Below are positions 55,022-64,000 of a DNA stretch of 64,000 nt, piece after piece. Source of the DNA: Pedobacter nutrimenti (lineage in GTDB: Bacteria > Bacteroidota > Bacteroidia > Sphingobacteriales > Sphingobacteriaceae); the NCBI RefSeq assembly GCF_003208655.1, contig NZ_QKLU01000001.1, positions 62,001 to 126,000 on the forward strand, written 5' to 3'. The stretch's first letter is position 1. Each line of letters opens with the position of its first letter. Both the position numbers and the translations under genes were made by a program. Below the pieces are notes generated by a model. The model did no database searches. It was not told where the DNA came from and saw only the letters and a program-made list of their open reading frames with translations.

Positions 55022-56197
55022 ATGACAATCAATTTATTTGATGACGGGGCGTGGCTGTCTTTGCGTCCGCTTACTTATACAAGGCCTGTGGCCGATCTTA
55101 GGATTGGTATTTTAACCATAGCTGAAAAATGGAATAAGTCCATGAATGCGACCTCCGGCTTTCTCACCACGGATTATCTGTCCGCAAAATATAGTGCTGA
55201 AAATAAAGCTGAACTTTTTATAAATGGATCTGTTTGTCCGGACCAGGCTTTGCTGGAGGCCATTACCGCTTTAAAGAAGGGCGAAAAACTGAAAAGCGCT
55301 GAATTGCTAATTGCTTATAAAGCCGATCCCGGACTTAAACCGGATGCCGAAGTTTTACATAGTTTTAAAAATGTTCTGTACACCGGTGATTTTGTAAGGG
55401 TGGTTTTTCCTGAAGATATTTTCAGGTTCAACGACAGGGAACTCCGGAAAGATTTTGAGCTGCTCACCAGGGGCAGGACTTCTGCAAAATTAAGCACGAC
55501 CAATACTTTTCTGGGAGATCAGATTTTTGCTGAAGAGGGTGCAAGTGCAGAATGTTCTACCTTCAATAGCCTGAACGGACCGATATACCTGGGAAAACAG
55601 GCAGAGGTTTGGGAGGGGTGTCACATCAGGGGTTCTTTTGCTTTGTGTGACCATTCGCAGGTGAAAATGGGCGCGAAAATTTATGGACAGACCACCATCG
55701 GCCCATTCAGCAGGGTAGGCGGAGAGATCAACAATGCGGTGATCTGGGGTTATTCTTCCAAAGGTCACGAAGGTTATTTAGGAAATTCTGTGCTGGGGCA
55801 ATGGTGTAATATTGGTGCAGACAGCAACAATTCCAATCTGAAAAACAATTATGCAGAAGTCAGGTTGTGGGATTACAGCAAAGAAAGTTTCAGAAAAACC
55901 GGTCTTCAGTTTTGTGGTTTAATTATGGCGGACCATTCCAAATGCGGCATCAATACCATGTTCAATACCGGAACGGTTGCCGGGGTAAGCGCTAATATTT
56001 TTGGAGCAGGTTTTCCCCGCAATTTTATTCCTGATTTTGCCTGGGGCGGTGCGCAGGGTTTTGAGGTCTATGCCATTGCCAAGATGTTTGAAACCACCGA
56101 AAAGGTTTTTGAAAGAAGAAATATTAAGTTTGACCAGCAGGAAAAAGATATATTAGCTGCTGTATTTGAACAGACAAAAGCATACAGACATTTTTAA
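55022..56197 (+). CDS. GlmU-like putative sugar nucleotidyltransferase
   Basis: Three hundred and ninety-one residues from the ATG at 55022 (MTINLFDDGAWLSLRPLTYTRPVADLR); a TTG at 55013 adds three. The N-terminal part has an atypical nucleotidyltransferase-like start (RPLTYTRPVADLRIGI), and the C-terminal half is a left-handed beta-helix with hexapeptide-type turns (IYLGKQAEVWEGCHIRGSFAL, KIYGQTTIGPFSRVGGEI). The pyrophosphorylase GxGTRM loop is missing, so it is a GlmU-family relative rather than GlmU itself. It precedes tpiA, prmA and mpl in one direction. Confidence 0.82.
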   Translation: MTINLFDDGAWLSLRPLTYTRPVADLRIGILTIAEKWNKSMNATSGFLTTDYLSAKYSAENKAELFINGSVCPDQALLEAITALKKGEKLKSAELLIAYKADPGLKPDAEVLHSFKNVLYTGDFVRVVFPEDIFRFNDRELRKDFELLTRGRTSAKLSTTNTFLGDQIFAEEGASAECSTFNSLNGPIYLGKQAEVWEGCHIRGSFALCDHSQVKMGAKIYGQTTIGPFSRVGGEINNAVIWGYSSKGHEGYLGNSVLGQWCNIGADSNNSNLKNNYAEVRLWDYSKESFRKTGLQFCGLIMADHSKCGINTMFNTGTVAGVSANIFGAGFPRNFIPDFAWGGAQGFEVYAIAKMFETTEKVFERRNIKFDQQEKDILAAVFEQTKAYRHF

Positions 56198-56235
56198 ACC
56201 GGTTAAACAACCGGCAGAATATAAAAACAATCAAC

Positions 56236-56997
56236 ATGAGAAAAAAAATAGTAGCAGGAAACTGGAAAATGAATCTGGACTATGCCGAAGGCATTTCTTT
56301 ATTTTCAGAAATTGTAAATATGGTTAGGGATGAACAAAAAGGCGACCAGCTTGCCGTAATTTGTGCACCTTTTATTCATTTAAACAGTTTGGCAAAACTT
56401 GGCGGGGCTACTGTTAAAATTGGTGCACAAAATTGTCACCAGAAAGAAAGCGGTGCTTTTACCGGGGAGGTCTCTGCAAAGATGATCAAATCGGTTGGAT
56501 GCGACTATGTAATTATTGGCCATTCTGAACGCAGACAATATTTCTCAGAATCAGATCAACTTCTTGCTGAAAAAACAGCAATTGCCTTGAAGAACGATTT
56601 GACCCCTATTTTTTGCATTGGAGAAACCCTCGACGAAAGGAATAATGGAAGTTATTTTGACGTCATTAAAGGACAACTGGTCAATGGCGTGTTTTCACTA
56701 TCCGGGGAAGAATTTTCTAAAATAGTTCTTGCTTATGAGCCGGTTTGGGCCATCGGAACCGGACTGACTGCAACATCTGATCAGGCACAGGAAGTTCATG
56801 CCTTTATACGTCAGGAAATTGCTTCAAAATATGGTGAAAGTATTGCTGAGGGTACTACGATATTATATGGTGGAAGCTGTAACCCGAAAAACGCTGCAGA
56901 ATTGTTTGCACAAAAAGATATTGATGGCGGTCTGATCGGTGGCGCTTCCCTGAAATCACGTGACTTTACGGATATTGTTAAAACCTTTAATTCTTAA
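56236..56997 (+). CDS. tpiA: Triosephosphate isomerase
   Basis: Two hundred and fifty-three residues: NWKMN, catalytic His in IIGHSERRQYF, catalytic Glu in AYEPVWAIGTG, phosphate loop YGGSCNPKNA and GLIGGASL. Central glycolytic enzyme. The prmA ATG overlaps its stop by one base. Confidence 0.98.
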   Translation: MRKKIVAGNWKMNLDYAEGISLFSEIVNMVRDEQKGDQLAVICAPFIHLNSLAKLGGATVKIGAQNCHQKESGAFTGEVSAKMIKSVGCDYVIIGHSERRQYFSESDQLLAEKTAIALKNDLTPIFCIGETLDERNNGSYFDVIKGQLVNGVFSLSGEEFSKIVLAYEPVWAIGTGLTATSDQAQEVHAFIRQEIASKYGESIAEGTTILYGGSCNPKNAAELFAQKDIDGGLIGGASLKSRDFTDIVKTFNS

Positions 56998-57836
56998 TGC
57001 AGTATATTCAAATTACGTTTAGCTTTTCAGCTATAGAAGAGTATCAGAAAGATCTGCTGATTGCTGAACTTGCAGACATCGGTTTCAACACCTTTGAAGA
57101 TACAGAAAATGGTTTTGCCGCATTTATTGATTTTGCCCATTACAGCCAGCCCGGTTTATCGGCTGTGCTGGAAGGCTTTGAAGGGCAGATTGCCTACAGC
57201 TTTACGGTAGAGGAAATAGAAGCGCAAAACTGGAACGAGGAATGGGAAAAGAATTTTGAGCCCCTGATCATCAGTGAAGACTGTTACGTTAGAGCTACTT
57301 TTCATGCCGCCAGGCCGGAATATACCTACGAAATTGTTATAGATCCGAAAATGGCATTCGGAACCGGACACCACCAGACCACCACCATGATGATGCAGTA
57401 CATTCTGGCCTTTGATTTTAAAGGAAAGAAGGTATTGGATATGGGATGTGGTACCGGGATATTGGCTATTCTTGCAGCTAAGAAAGGTGCAAGCGAGTTA
57501 ATTGCTATTGATAATGACGAAGTTTGTTATCAGAGTACATTGGAAAATGCGGCCTTAAATGGCGTGACCAATATGGAGGCCGTTTGCGGTGGTAAAGAAG
57601 TTATTCCAAAAAATACATTCGATGTCATATTAGCTAATATTAACAGAAATATCTTGCTAGACCAGATAAAAAATTATGCTGAGGTCCTTCAAAAGGATGG
57701 AAGTATCTTTTTTAGTGGCTTTTATGAGGTTCCCGATCTGGAAATGATTAAAGAAGCGTGCAATAAATTTAATATTTGTTATATTGACCATAAAAAAATT
57801 GGGGAATGGGTAGCTGCTCACTTCATAAAGCGTTAA
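56997..57836 (+). CDS. prmA: Ribosomal protein L11 methyltransferase
   Basis: Two hundred and seventy-nine residues: substrate-recognition N-terminal domain (about 1-75), WNEEWEKNFEPL, then MAFGTGHHQTTTMMMQ and the SAM loop VLDMGCGTGILAILAAKKGA, with NINRNILLDQ as motif IV. It trimethylates L11. Translationally coupled to tpiA. Confidence 0.96.
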   Translation: MQYIQITFSFSAIEEYQKDLLIAELADIGFNTFEDTENGFAAFIDFAHYSQPGLSAVLEGFEGQIAYSFTVEEIEAQNWNEEWEKNFEPLIISEDCYVRATFHAARPEYTYEIVIDPKMAFGTGHHQTTTMMMQYILAFDFKGKKVLDMGCGTGILAILAAKKGASELIAIDNDEVCYQSTLENAALNGVTNMEAVCGGKEVIPKNTFDVILANINRNILLDQIKNYAEVLQKDGSIFFSGFYEVPDLEMIKEACNKFNICYIDHKKIGEWVAAHFIKR

Positions 57837-57859
57837 TTTAATCATAATTGTAATTGAGA

Positions 57860-59212
57860 ATGCGTATACATTTTATCGCAATAGGCGGCAGCGCAATGCA
57901 CAACCTGGCCATTGCCCTTCACAAAAAGGGCTTCCAGGTGAGCGGGTCTGATGACGTGATTTTTGAGCCATCCAGCAGCAGGCTTGCCCGTTACGGGCTT
58001 CTTCCGGAAAAAATGGGCTGGAACCCGGATAACATTCGTCCGGATCTGGATGCAGTTATATTGGGAATGCATGCTTTTACGGACAATCCCGAACTGTTAA
58101 GAGCAAAAGAACTTGGGCTGAAGATCTATTCTTATCCTGAATATATTTATGAACAAACCAAGGATAAATTAAGGGTGGTTATAGGGGGAAGCCATGGTAA
58201 AACAACCATTACCTCTATGATCCTGCATGTGCTGAACTACCATAAAAAGGATTTTGATTATTTGGTTGGGGCACAGCTGGAAGGCTTTGATACCATGGTG
58301 AAGGTGACTGCCGAAGCGCCCGTGATTATTATTGAAGGGGACGAGTACCTGGCCTCGCCCATTGACAGGCGTCCAAAGTTTCATTTATACAAAGCTAACA
58401 TCGCTGTAATCAGCGGGATAGCGTGGGATCATATCAACGTATTTCCCACCTTTGAGGAATATATTCAACAATTTGACTTATTTATAAATACCATAGAACC
58501 AGCAGGAAAGTTAATTTACTGTCAAACTGATCCGGTGCTCAATAACCTTGTAAATAAGTCAATTGCCCCTGTAGAAAAAATTGGCTATAGTATTCCTGAG
58601 CATGAAATTGTGCATGGGATTACCTATCTTTTACCTGAACATACAGCCTTAAATGTGTTTGGAGATCACAACCTGATGAACCTGAGCGCGGCTAAATTGG
58701 TCTGTCTTCAACTGGGGATTACTCCTGAAGGTTTCGATGCAGCGATATCTTCATTTAAAGGGGCAGCCAAACGTCTGGAGCTGCTGAGCAGCAGGGGAAA
58801 TACCAATGTCTATAAAGATTTTGCACATTCTCCATCTAAGCTTAAAGCGACAATAGAGGCTGTAAAGTCCCAATTTGAGAGCAGGAAGCTGGTGGCTTGT
58901 ATAGAGTTGCATACATTTAGCAGCTTAAATAAAAACTTCCTTCTTCAATACGAAAATACGATGGATATGGCCGATGAAGCTATCGTTTACATAGACGAAA
59001 AAACTTTTGAACATAAAAAAATTGAGCCATTCAATAATTTGGATGTTCAAACAGCATTTAATAATCGTAAATTGCAATTTTTTAATGACGCTCTCCAATT
59101 AAAAACGTACTTGATGAATATTAATTTCAACAATACTAATTTACTTCTCATGAGCTCAGGAAACTTTGGTGGTTTAGATCTGGTTAAACTGGCACGCGAG
59201 TTGAATACTTAA
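57860..59212 (+). CDS. mpl: UDP-N-acetylmuramate:L-Ala-gamma-D-Glu-mDAP ligase
   Basis: Four hundred and fifty residues from the ATG at 57860 (MRIHFIAIGGSAMHNLAIAL); a TTG at 57854 is also in frame. Mur-ligase order: N-terminal Rossmann domain, central ATP domain with GGSHGKTTITSMI, and YKDFAHSPSKLKATIEAVK in the C-terminal domain. Mpl rejoins murein tripeptide to UDP-MurNAc in cell-wall recycling. The HSPSK motif separates it from MurC. Confidence 0.93.
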   Translation: MRIHFIAIGGSAMHNLAIALHKKGFQVSGSDDVIFEPSSSRLARYGLLPEKMGWNPDNIRPDLDAVILGMHAFTDNPELLRAKELGLKIYSYPEYIYEQTKDKLRVVIGGSHGKTTITSMILHVLNYHKKDFDYLVGAQLEGFDTMVKVTAEAPVIIIEGDEYLASPIDRRPKFHLYKANIAVISGIAWDHINVFPTFEEYIQQFDLFINTIEPAGKLIYCQTDPVLNNLVNKSIAPVEKIGYSIPEHEIVHGITYLLPEHTALNVFGDHNLMNLSAAKLVCLQLGITPEGFDAAISSFKGAAKRLELLSSRGNTNVYKDFAHSPSKLKATIEAVKSQFESRKLVACIELHTFSSLNKNFLLQYENTMDMADEAIVYIDEKTFEHKKIEPFNNLDVQTAFNNRKLQFFNDALQLKTYLMNINFNNTNLLLMSSGNFGGLDLVKLARELNT

Positions 59213-59249
59213 ATTTAATGCACATTTAATACACACCTAAATTAAAAAC

Positions 59250-59579
59250 ATGAACGTCATAGGTAAAAACATCAGACAATTACGCCAAAAAAATGGCTGG
59301 AGCCAGGGAGAGGTTGCCAAACGCTTAAATATTTCCATTCCTGCATTTTCAAAAATTGAAACGGGTATTACAGATATAAATATTTCGAGACTGGCACAGA
59401 TTGCGAATCTGTTTGAAGTTTCGACAATGGATATCATCTCTAAAGAAGGTGAAAACCCTCAATCCCTGAATTTTGAAGAAATCAATAACCTGAAGGAAAA
59501 ATTATCTCAAAGAGAAGAAGAGATCATTAAACTTCAAAAGAAAGTTATTGACCTTTACGAGGAAATCAGACAGAAATAA
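59250..59579 (+). CDS. XRE family helix-turn-helix regulator with coiled-coil tail
   Basis: One hundred and nine residues: HTH_3 domain (IGKNIRQLRQKNGWSQGEVAKRLNISIPAFSKIETGITDINISRLAQIANLFEVS) followed by a heptad-like charged helix (INNLKEKLSQREEEIIKLQKKVIDLYEEI), probably for dimerisation. No ligand domain. Targets unknown. Confidence 0.92.
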   Translation: MNVIGKNIRQLRQKNGWSQGEVAKRLNISIPAFSKIETGITDINISRLAQIANLFEVSTMDIISKEGENPQSLNFEEINNLKEKLSQREEEIIKLQKKVIDLYEEIRQK

Positions 59580-59585
59580 AATTTG

Positions 59586-60704
59586 CTAAAACAATTTACG
59601 CAGGGTCAGGTGCCGCTTTCCGAAAGTGGCGCCTGTAGCCTCGTGTATAGAAAGCATTTTATCATTAAAATCGCCTACCCAGGAGAGTTCCAGTTCATCG
59701 TATTGGTTTAAAGGAAGTACATATTCTTTTAACTTAATGAACAGGGCAGACTCCAGGCCGTGTTTTTGATAGGCTGTTTTGGTGCCCATTACTATGGCCC
59801 GCATTCTGTTTACCCCGCGCCAGCGTTTGTAAACGAATTGAAGTTTTTGAAGGAGGCCTAATTTACCGTTAAAGCTTTTGATCAGCTGATTGGCATCGGG
59901 TATAATGACCACAAAAGATGCAGGCTCTCCATTGACGTAAGCAAACCAGATGAGTTTTTCATCCATAATCGCTTCCATCTTTTTGAAACTTTCCAATAAG
60001 GTTTCTTTCTTAATCGGGACAAAGTTTTCAAAATCTTTCCAGGCATCATTATAAATTTCCATCAGATCAGCCACATATTTTTCGGCATTGCGCTTTGAAA
60101 AATGTTCAAAGCTGTAACCAGGTTTAGCGGCAACCCAGTTCGCGATTTTGGTAAAACGTTCGGGAAAAGGTTTTCTGACCTCCAGGTGATTGGTGATTTG
60201 CTCGTATTCTTTAGTGAAGCCGTATTGGTTAAAAAGCTCCAGATAATAGGGCATGTGGTAATTCATTCCATAGGAAGGCGGGGTAAAGCCCTCCACCAAT
60301 AAACCCCAGAAGGAGTCATTTTCCCCGAAATTAATCGGACCGTCCATGGCTTTCATGCCTTTTTCCTGCAGCCAGTTTTTTGCCGTATCAAATAGCTTAA
60401 AAGCGGCCGCCTGGTCATTGATGCACTCAAAAAAGCCCATGCCACCGGTAGGGACAGGGTATTGACTGGCTTTTTTTTCATTGATAAAGGCTGCTACACG
60501 TCCTATGGTTTCCCCTTTTTCGTTTTTCAATACCCACCTTGAGCAGGTGCCATGGTTAAAAAAAGTATTTTTTTTCGGGTCAAAAACAGCTTCTACATCC
60601 TGATCAAGCGGACAGATCCAGTTCTTATCGTTTTGATAAATAAATCTGGCCACATCCAGAAATTGTTTTGCTGTTGTTGAGTCATTAACGGGGAGAACCT
60701 GCAT
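59586..60704 (-). CDS. Large GNAT-like protein, function unknown
   Basis: Three hundred and seventy-two residues with two GNAT-like halves. The N-terminal half has WVLKNEKGETIGRVAAFINEK and a Gly/Phe-rich GGMGFFECIND; the middle has MDGPINFGENDSFWGLLVEGF and PPSYGMNYHMPYYLELFNQYGF; the C-terminal half has ELSWVGDFNDKMLSIHEATGATFGKRHLTLRKLF. This is the YghO-like group found in many Bacteroidota. An N-acyltransferase is likely, substrate unknown. Confidence 0.8.
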   Translation of the reverse strand: MQVLPVNDSTTAKQFLDVARFIYQNDKNWICPLDQDVEAVFDPKKNTFFNHGTCSRWVLKNEKGETIGRVAAFINEKKASQYPVPTGGMGFFECINDQAAAFKLFDTAKNWLQEKGMKAMDGPINFGENDSFWGLLVEGFTPPSYGMNYHMPYYLELFNQYGFTKEYEQITNHLEVRKPFPERFTKIANWVAAKPGYSFEHFSKRNAEKYVADLMEIYNDAWKDFENFVPIKKETLLESFKKMEAIMDEKLIWFAYVNGEPASFVVIIPDANQLIKSFNGKLGLLQKLQFVYKRWRGVNRMRAIVMGTKTAYQKHGLESALFIKLKEYVLPLNQYDELELSWVGDFNDKMLSIHEATGATFGKRHLTLRKLF

Positions 60705-60727
60705 GTATACCGGGGGGTTAAAATAAA

Positions 60728-60750
60728 AAGCATCCCTAATGGGATGCTCT
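60728..60750 (-). terminator. Intrinsic terminator of the small acidic gene
   Basis: GCATCCC and GGGATGC flank a TAAT loop (60730-60747). On the minus strand a T-rich run follows, 28 bp after the stop of the acidic protein and before the GNAT-like gene. Confidence 0.8.
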
Positions 60751-60774
60751 GAAATAAGTTATATCGTATGTTGA

Positions 60775-60957
60775 TTAATAATCTTCGTCATCATCGCCAA
60801 AATCATCAAATGTATCAAGATCATCTAATGGCATGTCAAAGTCATCATCGTCATCATCGTACGATTTTTTATTTCTAGAATTGTCGTCGTTGATCATATC
60901 CCTGTCTTCAGACTCATCTAAAGGACCTTCGTTAATGGATTTTTTTGGAGTTGTCAT
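60775..60957 (-). CDS. Small highly acidic protein
   Basis: Sixty residues from the ATG at 60957 (MTTPKKSINEGPLDESEDRD). The C-terminal half is almost entirely Asp (DDDDDDFDMPLDDLDTF, ending DDDEDY). It is probably disordered, and acts if at all by charge, for example as a DNA mimic, a chaperone tail or a metal-binding peptide. An in-frame ATG at 60978 adds seven hydrophobic residues and is less likely. It has its own terminator, which supports a real transcript. Confidence 0.7.
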   Translation of the reverse strand: MTTPKKSINEGPLDESEDRDMINDDNSRNKKSYDDDDDDFDMPLDDLDTFDDFGDDDEDY

Positions 60958-60978
60958 TACAAAAAAAATAAAATGCAA

Positions 60979-61373
60979 AAAGTGTTATTGATAAGTTAAA
61001 TTTACTAAAATCTGAAATATAAACCTCGTTATATTTTCCAGTTTTATCTAAACCAAAATTACTATAAAAAGAATTTTTCTAAAGAACTTTTTTAAAAAAA
61101 ATATTTCCGGAAAATGCAGTGATATTTAGTTCAGTGCGGATGGATAGATAAAAAAAAAGTGGTAAAGATTTTGGCTTTACCACTTTTAACACACAAATGA
61201 AACCTGAATTGAGATAGTTTTTAGGTTAGGTTAAAATATCTTTATCAATTCTATAAGAACGATTTTCACAAACTTTGTTTGCATTAATATCTATAACAAG
61301 TTTAATGCTAAAAACGCTGGTTTTTATATCTGAATTAGTAAGAGGTATAAATGATTGAGTAAACGGTTAAAAC
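60979..61373. other. 395-bp non-coding region with one terminator
   Basis: Very AT-rich. I see no gene. It holds the presumed promoter of the acidic gene (CAAAATTA at 61054, i.e. TAATTTTG on the minus strand) and the terminator at 61155-61187, which lies 187 bp past the kinase stop. The stretch between them could form a long 3' UTR or a small RNA. Confidence 0.5.
61155..61187 (-). terminator. Strong intrinsic terminator downstream of the Reg_prop kinase
   Basis: A perfect 13-bp stem (AAAAGTGGTAAAG with CTTTACCACTTTT) around a 7-base loop, with A/T runs on both sides, so it can act in either direction. Confidence 0.9.
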
Positions 61374-64000
61374 TTAATGGACGGGTATTTTAATGGATAC
61401 CGTTGTTCCTGAACTGCCATTTTGATGAATGGCGATCTGTATCGGATTTGCCTCAATTTTGTTCAGCAGGTTAATGCGCTCCTGTGTTAAGTCCATTCCC
61501 TTGCTGCTGTGCCCTGTTTTTTTATGCTGCAGGGAGTTGTCTATGCCAATTCCATTATCTATAATTTTGATCAGCAGGTTTTTTTCCCTGTCCTGGCTCA
61601 TCTGAATGTTGATATCGCCTCCCTCATCTAAAGGCATAATGCCATGCCAGATGGCATTTTCCAGGTAAGGCTGTAGCAGCATAGAAGGAATTTGTGTCTC
61701 ATCTTTGTCTATTTCGGAGGCAATCTGTAAGTGATACCGGAGTTTGTCCCCGAACCTTTTCTTTTCCAGGCTCAGGTAAAGTTCCAGGTATTCGAGTTCT
61801 TCTTCGAGTGAAATAAAACTTTTTGTACAGATTTCAAGGTTTTTACGAATCAGTTTGGCAAAACCCGTCAGAATTTTATTGGCAGAGGAGGTGTCTTTTG
61901 TGTTGATGTAATGTTGAATGGAATTCATTACATTAAACACAAAATGAGGGTTCATCATGGCCTGAAGCGCTCTTTGCTCCAGCATTAAAATTTTATTCTT
62001 TAAAAGCAGCTTTTGCTGTTCCTTGTTTTTTTGGCCTTTGGTCACCACTACTGCAATTCTGTAGAAGGTAAAGGCAGCCAGGGCAATCAAAAAGATCAAA
62101 AACCAGGTTCTTTGCCAAAAAGGGCCCTTAACCGTAAAATTTATAGACATGGGGATTCCCCAGCTGCTGTTGGTGGTGCGGGCACAAAGTTCAAAACTAT
62201 AAACTCCGGCCGAAAGAGAAGAAAATTCTATACGCCTGTTCCTGGTTTCGGTCCAGTCGTCTTCAGCTTTTAACCTGTAGCGGTACCAGATGTCCTGGTT
62301 TTGAAAGTCAATGGCACTAAAATAAATGGTAATTTTACCTCCGGAGGAGCGGAGCTGAATATCGGGGTCTTTAATACTGATCTTTTGATCATTCAAAGCG
62401 ATAGAGGAAATCAGGGCCCTGGGTGCTTCTGCGAATTCATGGTGGGCTTTATTATGAAAGTAAACCAAGCCCTTACTGGTTGCAAAATAGGCAGTATTCT
62501 TGTCAATATAAAGGTCGTTTACATCGTTTTTGAGCAGAGGGTTGGTGTATTCAAAAGCCTCTATTAAAGGGGCACTTCCGTCCAGACAAATGCGGTTAAT
62601 GCCGTTGTTACTGATGACCCAGATGTGGTTGTTCTGAATAAAGGTTTTTTTGCAGATGTTACTGGCCAGGCCCTGTTTCTGTGTAAACCGGTATGTAATT
62701 TTTCCATCTTTTAAAAGAACCAGTCCGTAACCATCTGTAGCCAGCACCATGGTTCCATCACTAAGTCGTTTAATGTCATTGATCCTTTTGGTGAGCAGTT
62801 CATTTTGATGATAGGGGACCAGAGTTGCATTTTTATCAATCTTTGAAAAGCCATTGATGTTCGAAAACCAAAGCTCGTCGAGCGGATCATAGTAAACACA
62901 ATAAGCCCTGTCGTTAAAAAAATCTATATTGTCTTTTAATGTAGAAAGATTGAACTCCAGGTGTTTGTTGCGGTTTGGAATAACGACCACACCCGAGGAC
63001 AGGGCAATGGCCATTTTTCCGTCAGAGGAGATACTGAAATCTTTTACGGCGATACCGGTATGGCTAACTTCTTTTACATAGCGGAAGCTTTTTGTATCCT
63101 GGTCAATATTTTTAACTACGCCCAGCCCATAGTCGGAGGCAAAATACATGCTTTGTCCGGCTGTATCCAAAAGCAGTTTTTTAATTCCTCCATACGTTTT
63201 TTTATCCGGGATATCCAGGTGTTTTAAAAGAGCGGTTTTGGTATCGAGTATTTCAATATGTCCGTAATCTTCACCGAGCCAGAGTTTATGGTCTTTATCC
63301 ATGGTCAGGCTCTTGATGTTGTCGCTGCTCAATCCATAATTTTTATTGAAAACCGAAAGCCTGTTTTCTTCCCTGGGCAACATATAAATGCCATTATTGG
63401 TGGTAAACCATACGTCATTTCTGGTGTCCTTAAAAACTTGTACTGCAGGGATATCCTGCAGGTAGCGGGTCATTTTCTTTTGAGCATCGAAATGATAAAC
63501 CCCGTCGTTTGCACTCAGCCAAAGTTCCTGGTCCTGGTAAAAAAAATAACCTGGGTCCTTAAGCAAAAGGGCGGGTGAAATGGCAGTTACAGCTTGATTG
63601 ATGCCGTTTTTTCTTGAATTGAGGCCTTTGGGATCTATGTAAATGATGCTATTGTTTTTTTGACTGGCAAGGGTTTTATAGGAAATGGGTTGTACCGGGG
63701 CATAACTGGTCATTTTAAAATGCCCGCGTTCAAAAACACGTACACACTGGTTACTGTATATCCATATTTTACCTTGCCGGTCTTCATTTACATAACTAAA
63801 AATAAACTGCTTGTCCGGATCACTGGAAGTGAATTTAAGCAAAACATGGCCATCGAGGCAGAACAGCATATTTTTGTTGGTACCAAACCATATTTTTCCC
63901 TTACTGTCTTCAAAAATAGAGGTCACAATGGCTTTGAATTTTAACATCTGCAAGGCCGGGTCCGTTTGGCTGTTGTATATTTTTCCATCCAGAAAATAAC
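61374..64000 (-). CDS. Reg_prop / Y_Y_Y sensor histidine kinase of LytS type (start outside window)
   Basis: At least 875 residues; the frame is open at base 64000. Visible parts: about 480 residues of two-component-regulator propeller repeats (IFEDSKGKIWFGT, MDKDHKLWLGEDYG, FVKDTRNDVWFTTNNG-like), a Y_Y_Y domain (WYRYRLKAEDDW ... FSSLSAGVYSFEL), one membrane helix (WFLIFLIALAAFTFYRIAVVV), the LytS-type kinase box (MMNPHFVFNVMNSIQHYI) and an HATPase domain (GIGIDNSLQHK, SKGMDLTQERI). Propeller kinases sense periplasmic glycans or related ligands. Unlike hybrid HTCS proteins it has no receiver or AraC part; its response regulator is expected upstream, beyond the window. Confidence 0.9.
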   Translation of the reverse strand, partial: YFLDGKIYNSQTDPALQMLKFKAIVTSIFEDSKGKIWFGTNKNMLFCLDGHVLLKFTSSDPDKQFIFSYVNEDRQGKIWIYSNQCVRVFERGHFKMTSYAPVQPISYKTLASQKNNSIIYIDPKGLNSRKNGINQAVTAISPALLLKDPGYFFYQDQELWLSANDGVYHFDAQKKMTRYLQDIPAVQVFKDTRNDVWFTTNNGIYMLPREENRLSVFNKNYGLSSDNIKSLTMDKDHKLWLGEDYGHIEILDTKTALLKHLDIPDKKTYGGIKKLLLDTAGQSMYFASDYGLGVVKNIDQDTKSFRYVKEVSHTGIAVKDFSISSDGKMAIALSSGVVVIPNRNKHLEFNLSTLKDNIDFFNDRAYCVYYDPLDELWFSNINGFSKIDKNATLVPYHQNELLTKRINDIKRLSDGTMVLATDGYGLVLLKDGKITYRFTQKQGLASNICKKTFIQNNHIWVISNNGINRICLDGSAPLIEAFEYTNPLLKNDVNDLYIDKNTAYFATSKGLVYFHNKAHHEFAEAPRALISSIALNDQKISIKDPDIQLRSSGGKITIYFSAIDFQNQDIWYRYRLKAEDDWTETRNRRIEFSSLSAGVYSFELCARTTNSSWGIPMSINFTVKGPFWQRTWFLIFLIALAAFTFYRIAVVVTKGQKNKEQQKLLLKNKILMLEQRALQAMMNPHFVFNVMNSIQHYINTKDTSSANKILTGFAKLIRKNLEICTKSFISLEEELEYLELYLSLEKKRFGDKLRYHLQIASEIDKDETQIPSMLLQPYLENAIWHGIMPLDEGGDINIQMSQDREKNLLIKIIDNGIGIDNSLQHKKTGHSSKGMDLTQERINLLNKIEANPIQIAIHQNGSSGTTVSIKIPVH

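Noticed and set aside
1..64000. Mobile element, prophage or genomic island boundaries
   Set aside because: No transposase, integrase, tRNA-flanked repeat or phage structural gene was seen, and base composition looks even across the window by eye.

Overview
The window comes from the chromosome of a Bacteroidota bacterium, most likely Sphingobacteriaceae and close to Pedobacter. Supporting signs are moderate GC, promoter boxes of the TAnnTTTG type, type IX secretion (T9SS) type B cargo paired with PorP/SprF proteins, type B L31, an Nramp-UspA fusion, and the local gene sets (rpmH-rnpA-yidD, a small isc operon, mntR-mntH). I found no tRNA, rRNA, CRISPR array, insertion sequence or prophage. Family assignments rest on motif recognition without database searches.

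Layout. 1-8.9 kb: the 3' part of a giant repeat-containing T9SS type B cargo protein, then PorP/SprF and a PorE-like OmpA protein. 9-14.9 kb: four exported proteins (pilin-like, periplasmic chaperone-like, multi-domain tip-like, usher-like outer-membrane protein) that look like a divergent chaperone-usher surface-fibre locus. An intrinsic terminator lies between the pilin-like gene and the rest. 14.9-22.2 kb: a tightly packed minus-strand operon encoding a ThiF/nitroreductase (Rv1355c-type) enzyme, a GNAT/FeeM-like acyltransferase, a 7TMR-DISM histidine kinase, a receiver-kinase, a stand-alone receiver and a 44-residue membrane peptide, with a homologous receiver encoded divergently. It looks like a possible 'make a small molecule and sense something' module. 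22.2-26.8 kb: a second T9SS type B cargo (IgGFc-binding-like N-terminus plus PKD domains) with its own PorP/SprF.

26.8-64 kb is mostly housekeeping: rpoN, mscL, a ChaN-like protein, a LiaF-like/DUF4288/LytS/LytTR envelope-signalling operon, rpmH-rnpA-yidD-tsaB, two unassigned envelope proteins, a DUF423 protein, priA, pcm, smpB, mntH-mntR, an Lrp/AsnC regulator, ung, a thioredoxin-like protein, lysS, an acyl-CoA ligase, iscS-iscU-iscA, methylmalonyl-CoA epimerase, rpmE, a GlmU-like protein, tpiA, prmA, mpl, an XRE regulator, a large GNAT-like protein, a small acidic protein and the 3' part of a Reg_prop/LytS sensor kinase.

The two accessory loci most worth attention are the chaperone-usher-like locus (9.1-14.9 kb) and the ThiF/nitroreductase-acyltransferase-phosphorelay locus (14.9-22.2 kb). 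Smaller signals include a predicted three-way-junction RNA between rpmH and rnpA, an 11-bp tandem repeat at 36.4 kb, and a probable MntR operator overlapping the mntR-mntH promoter.
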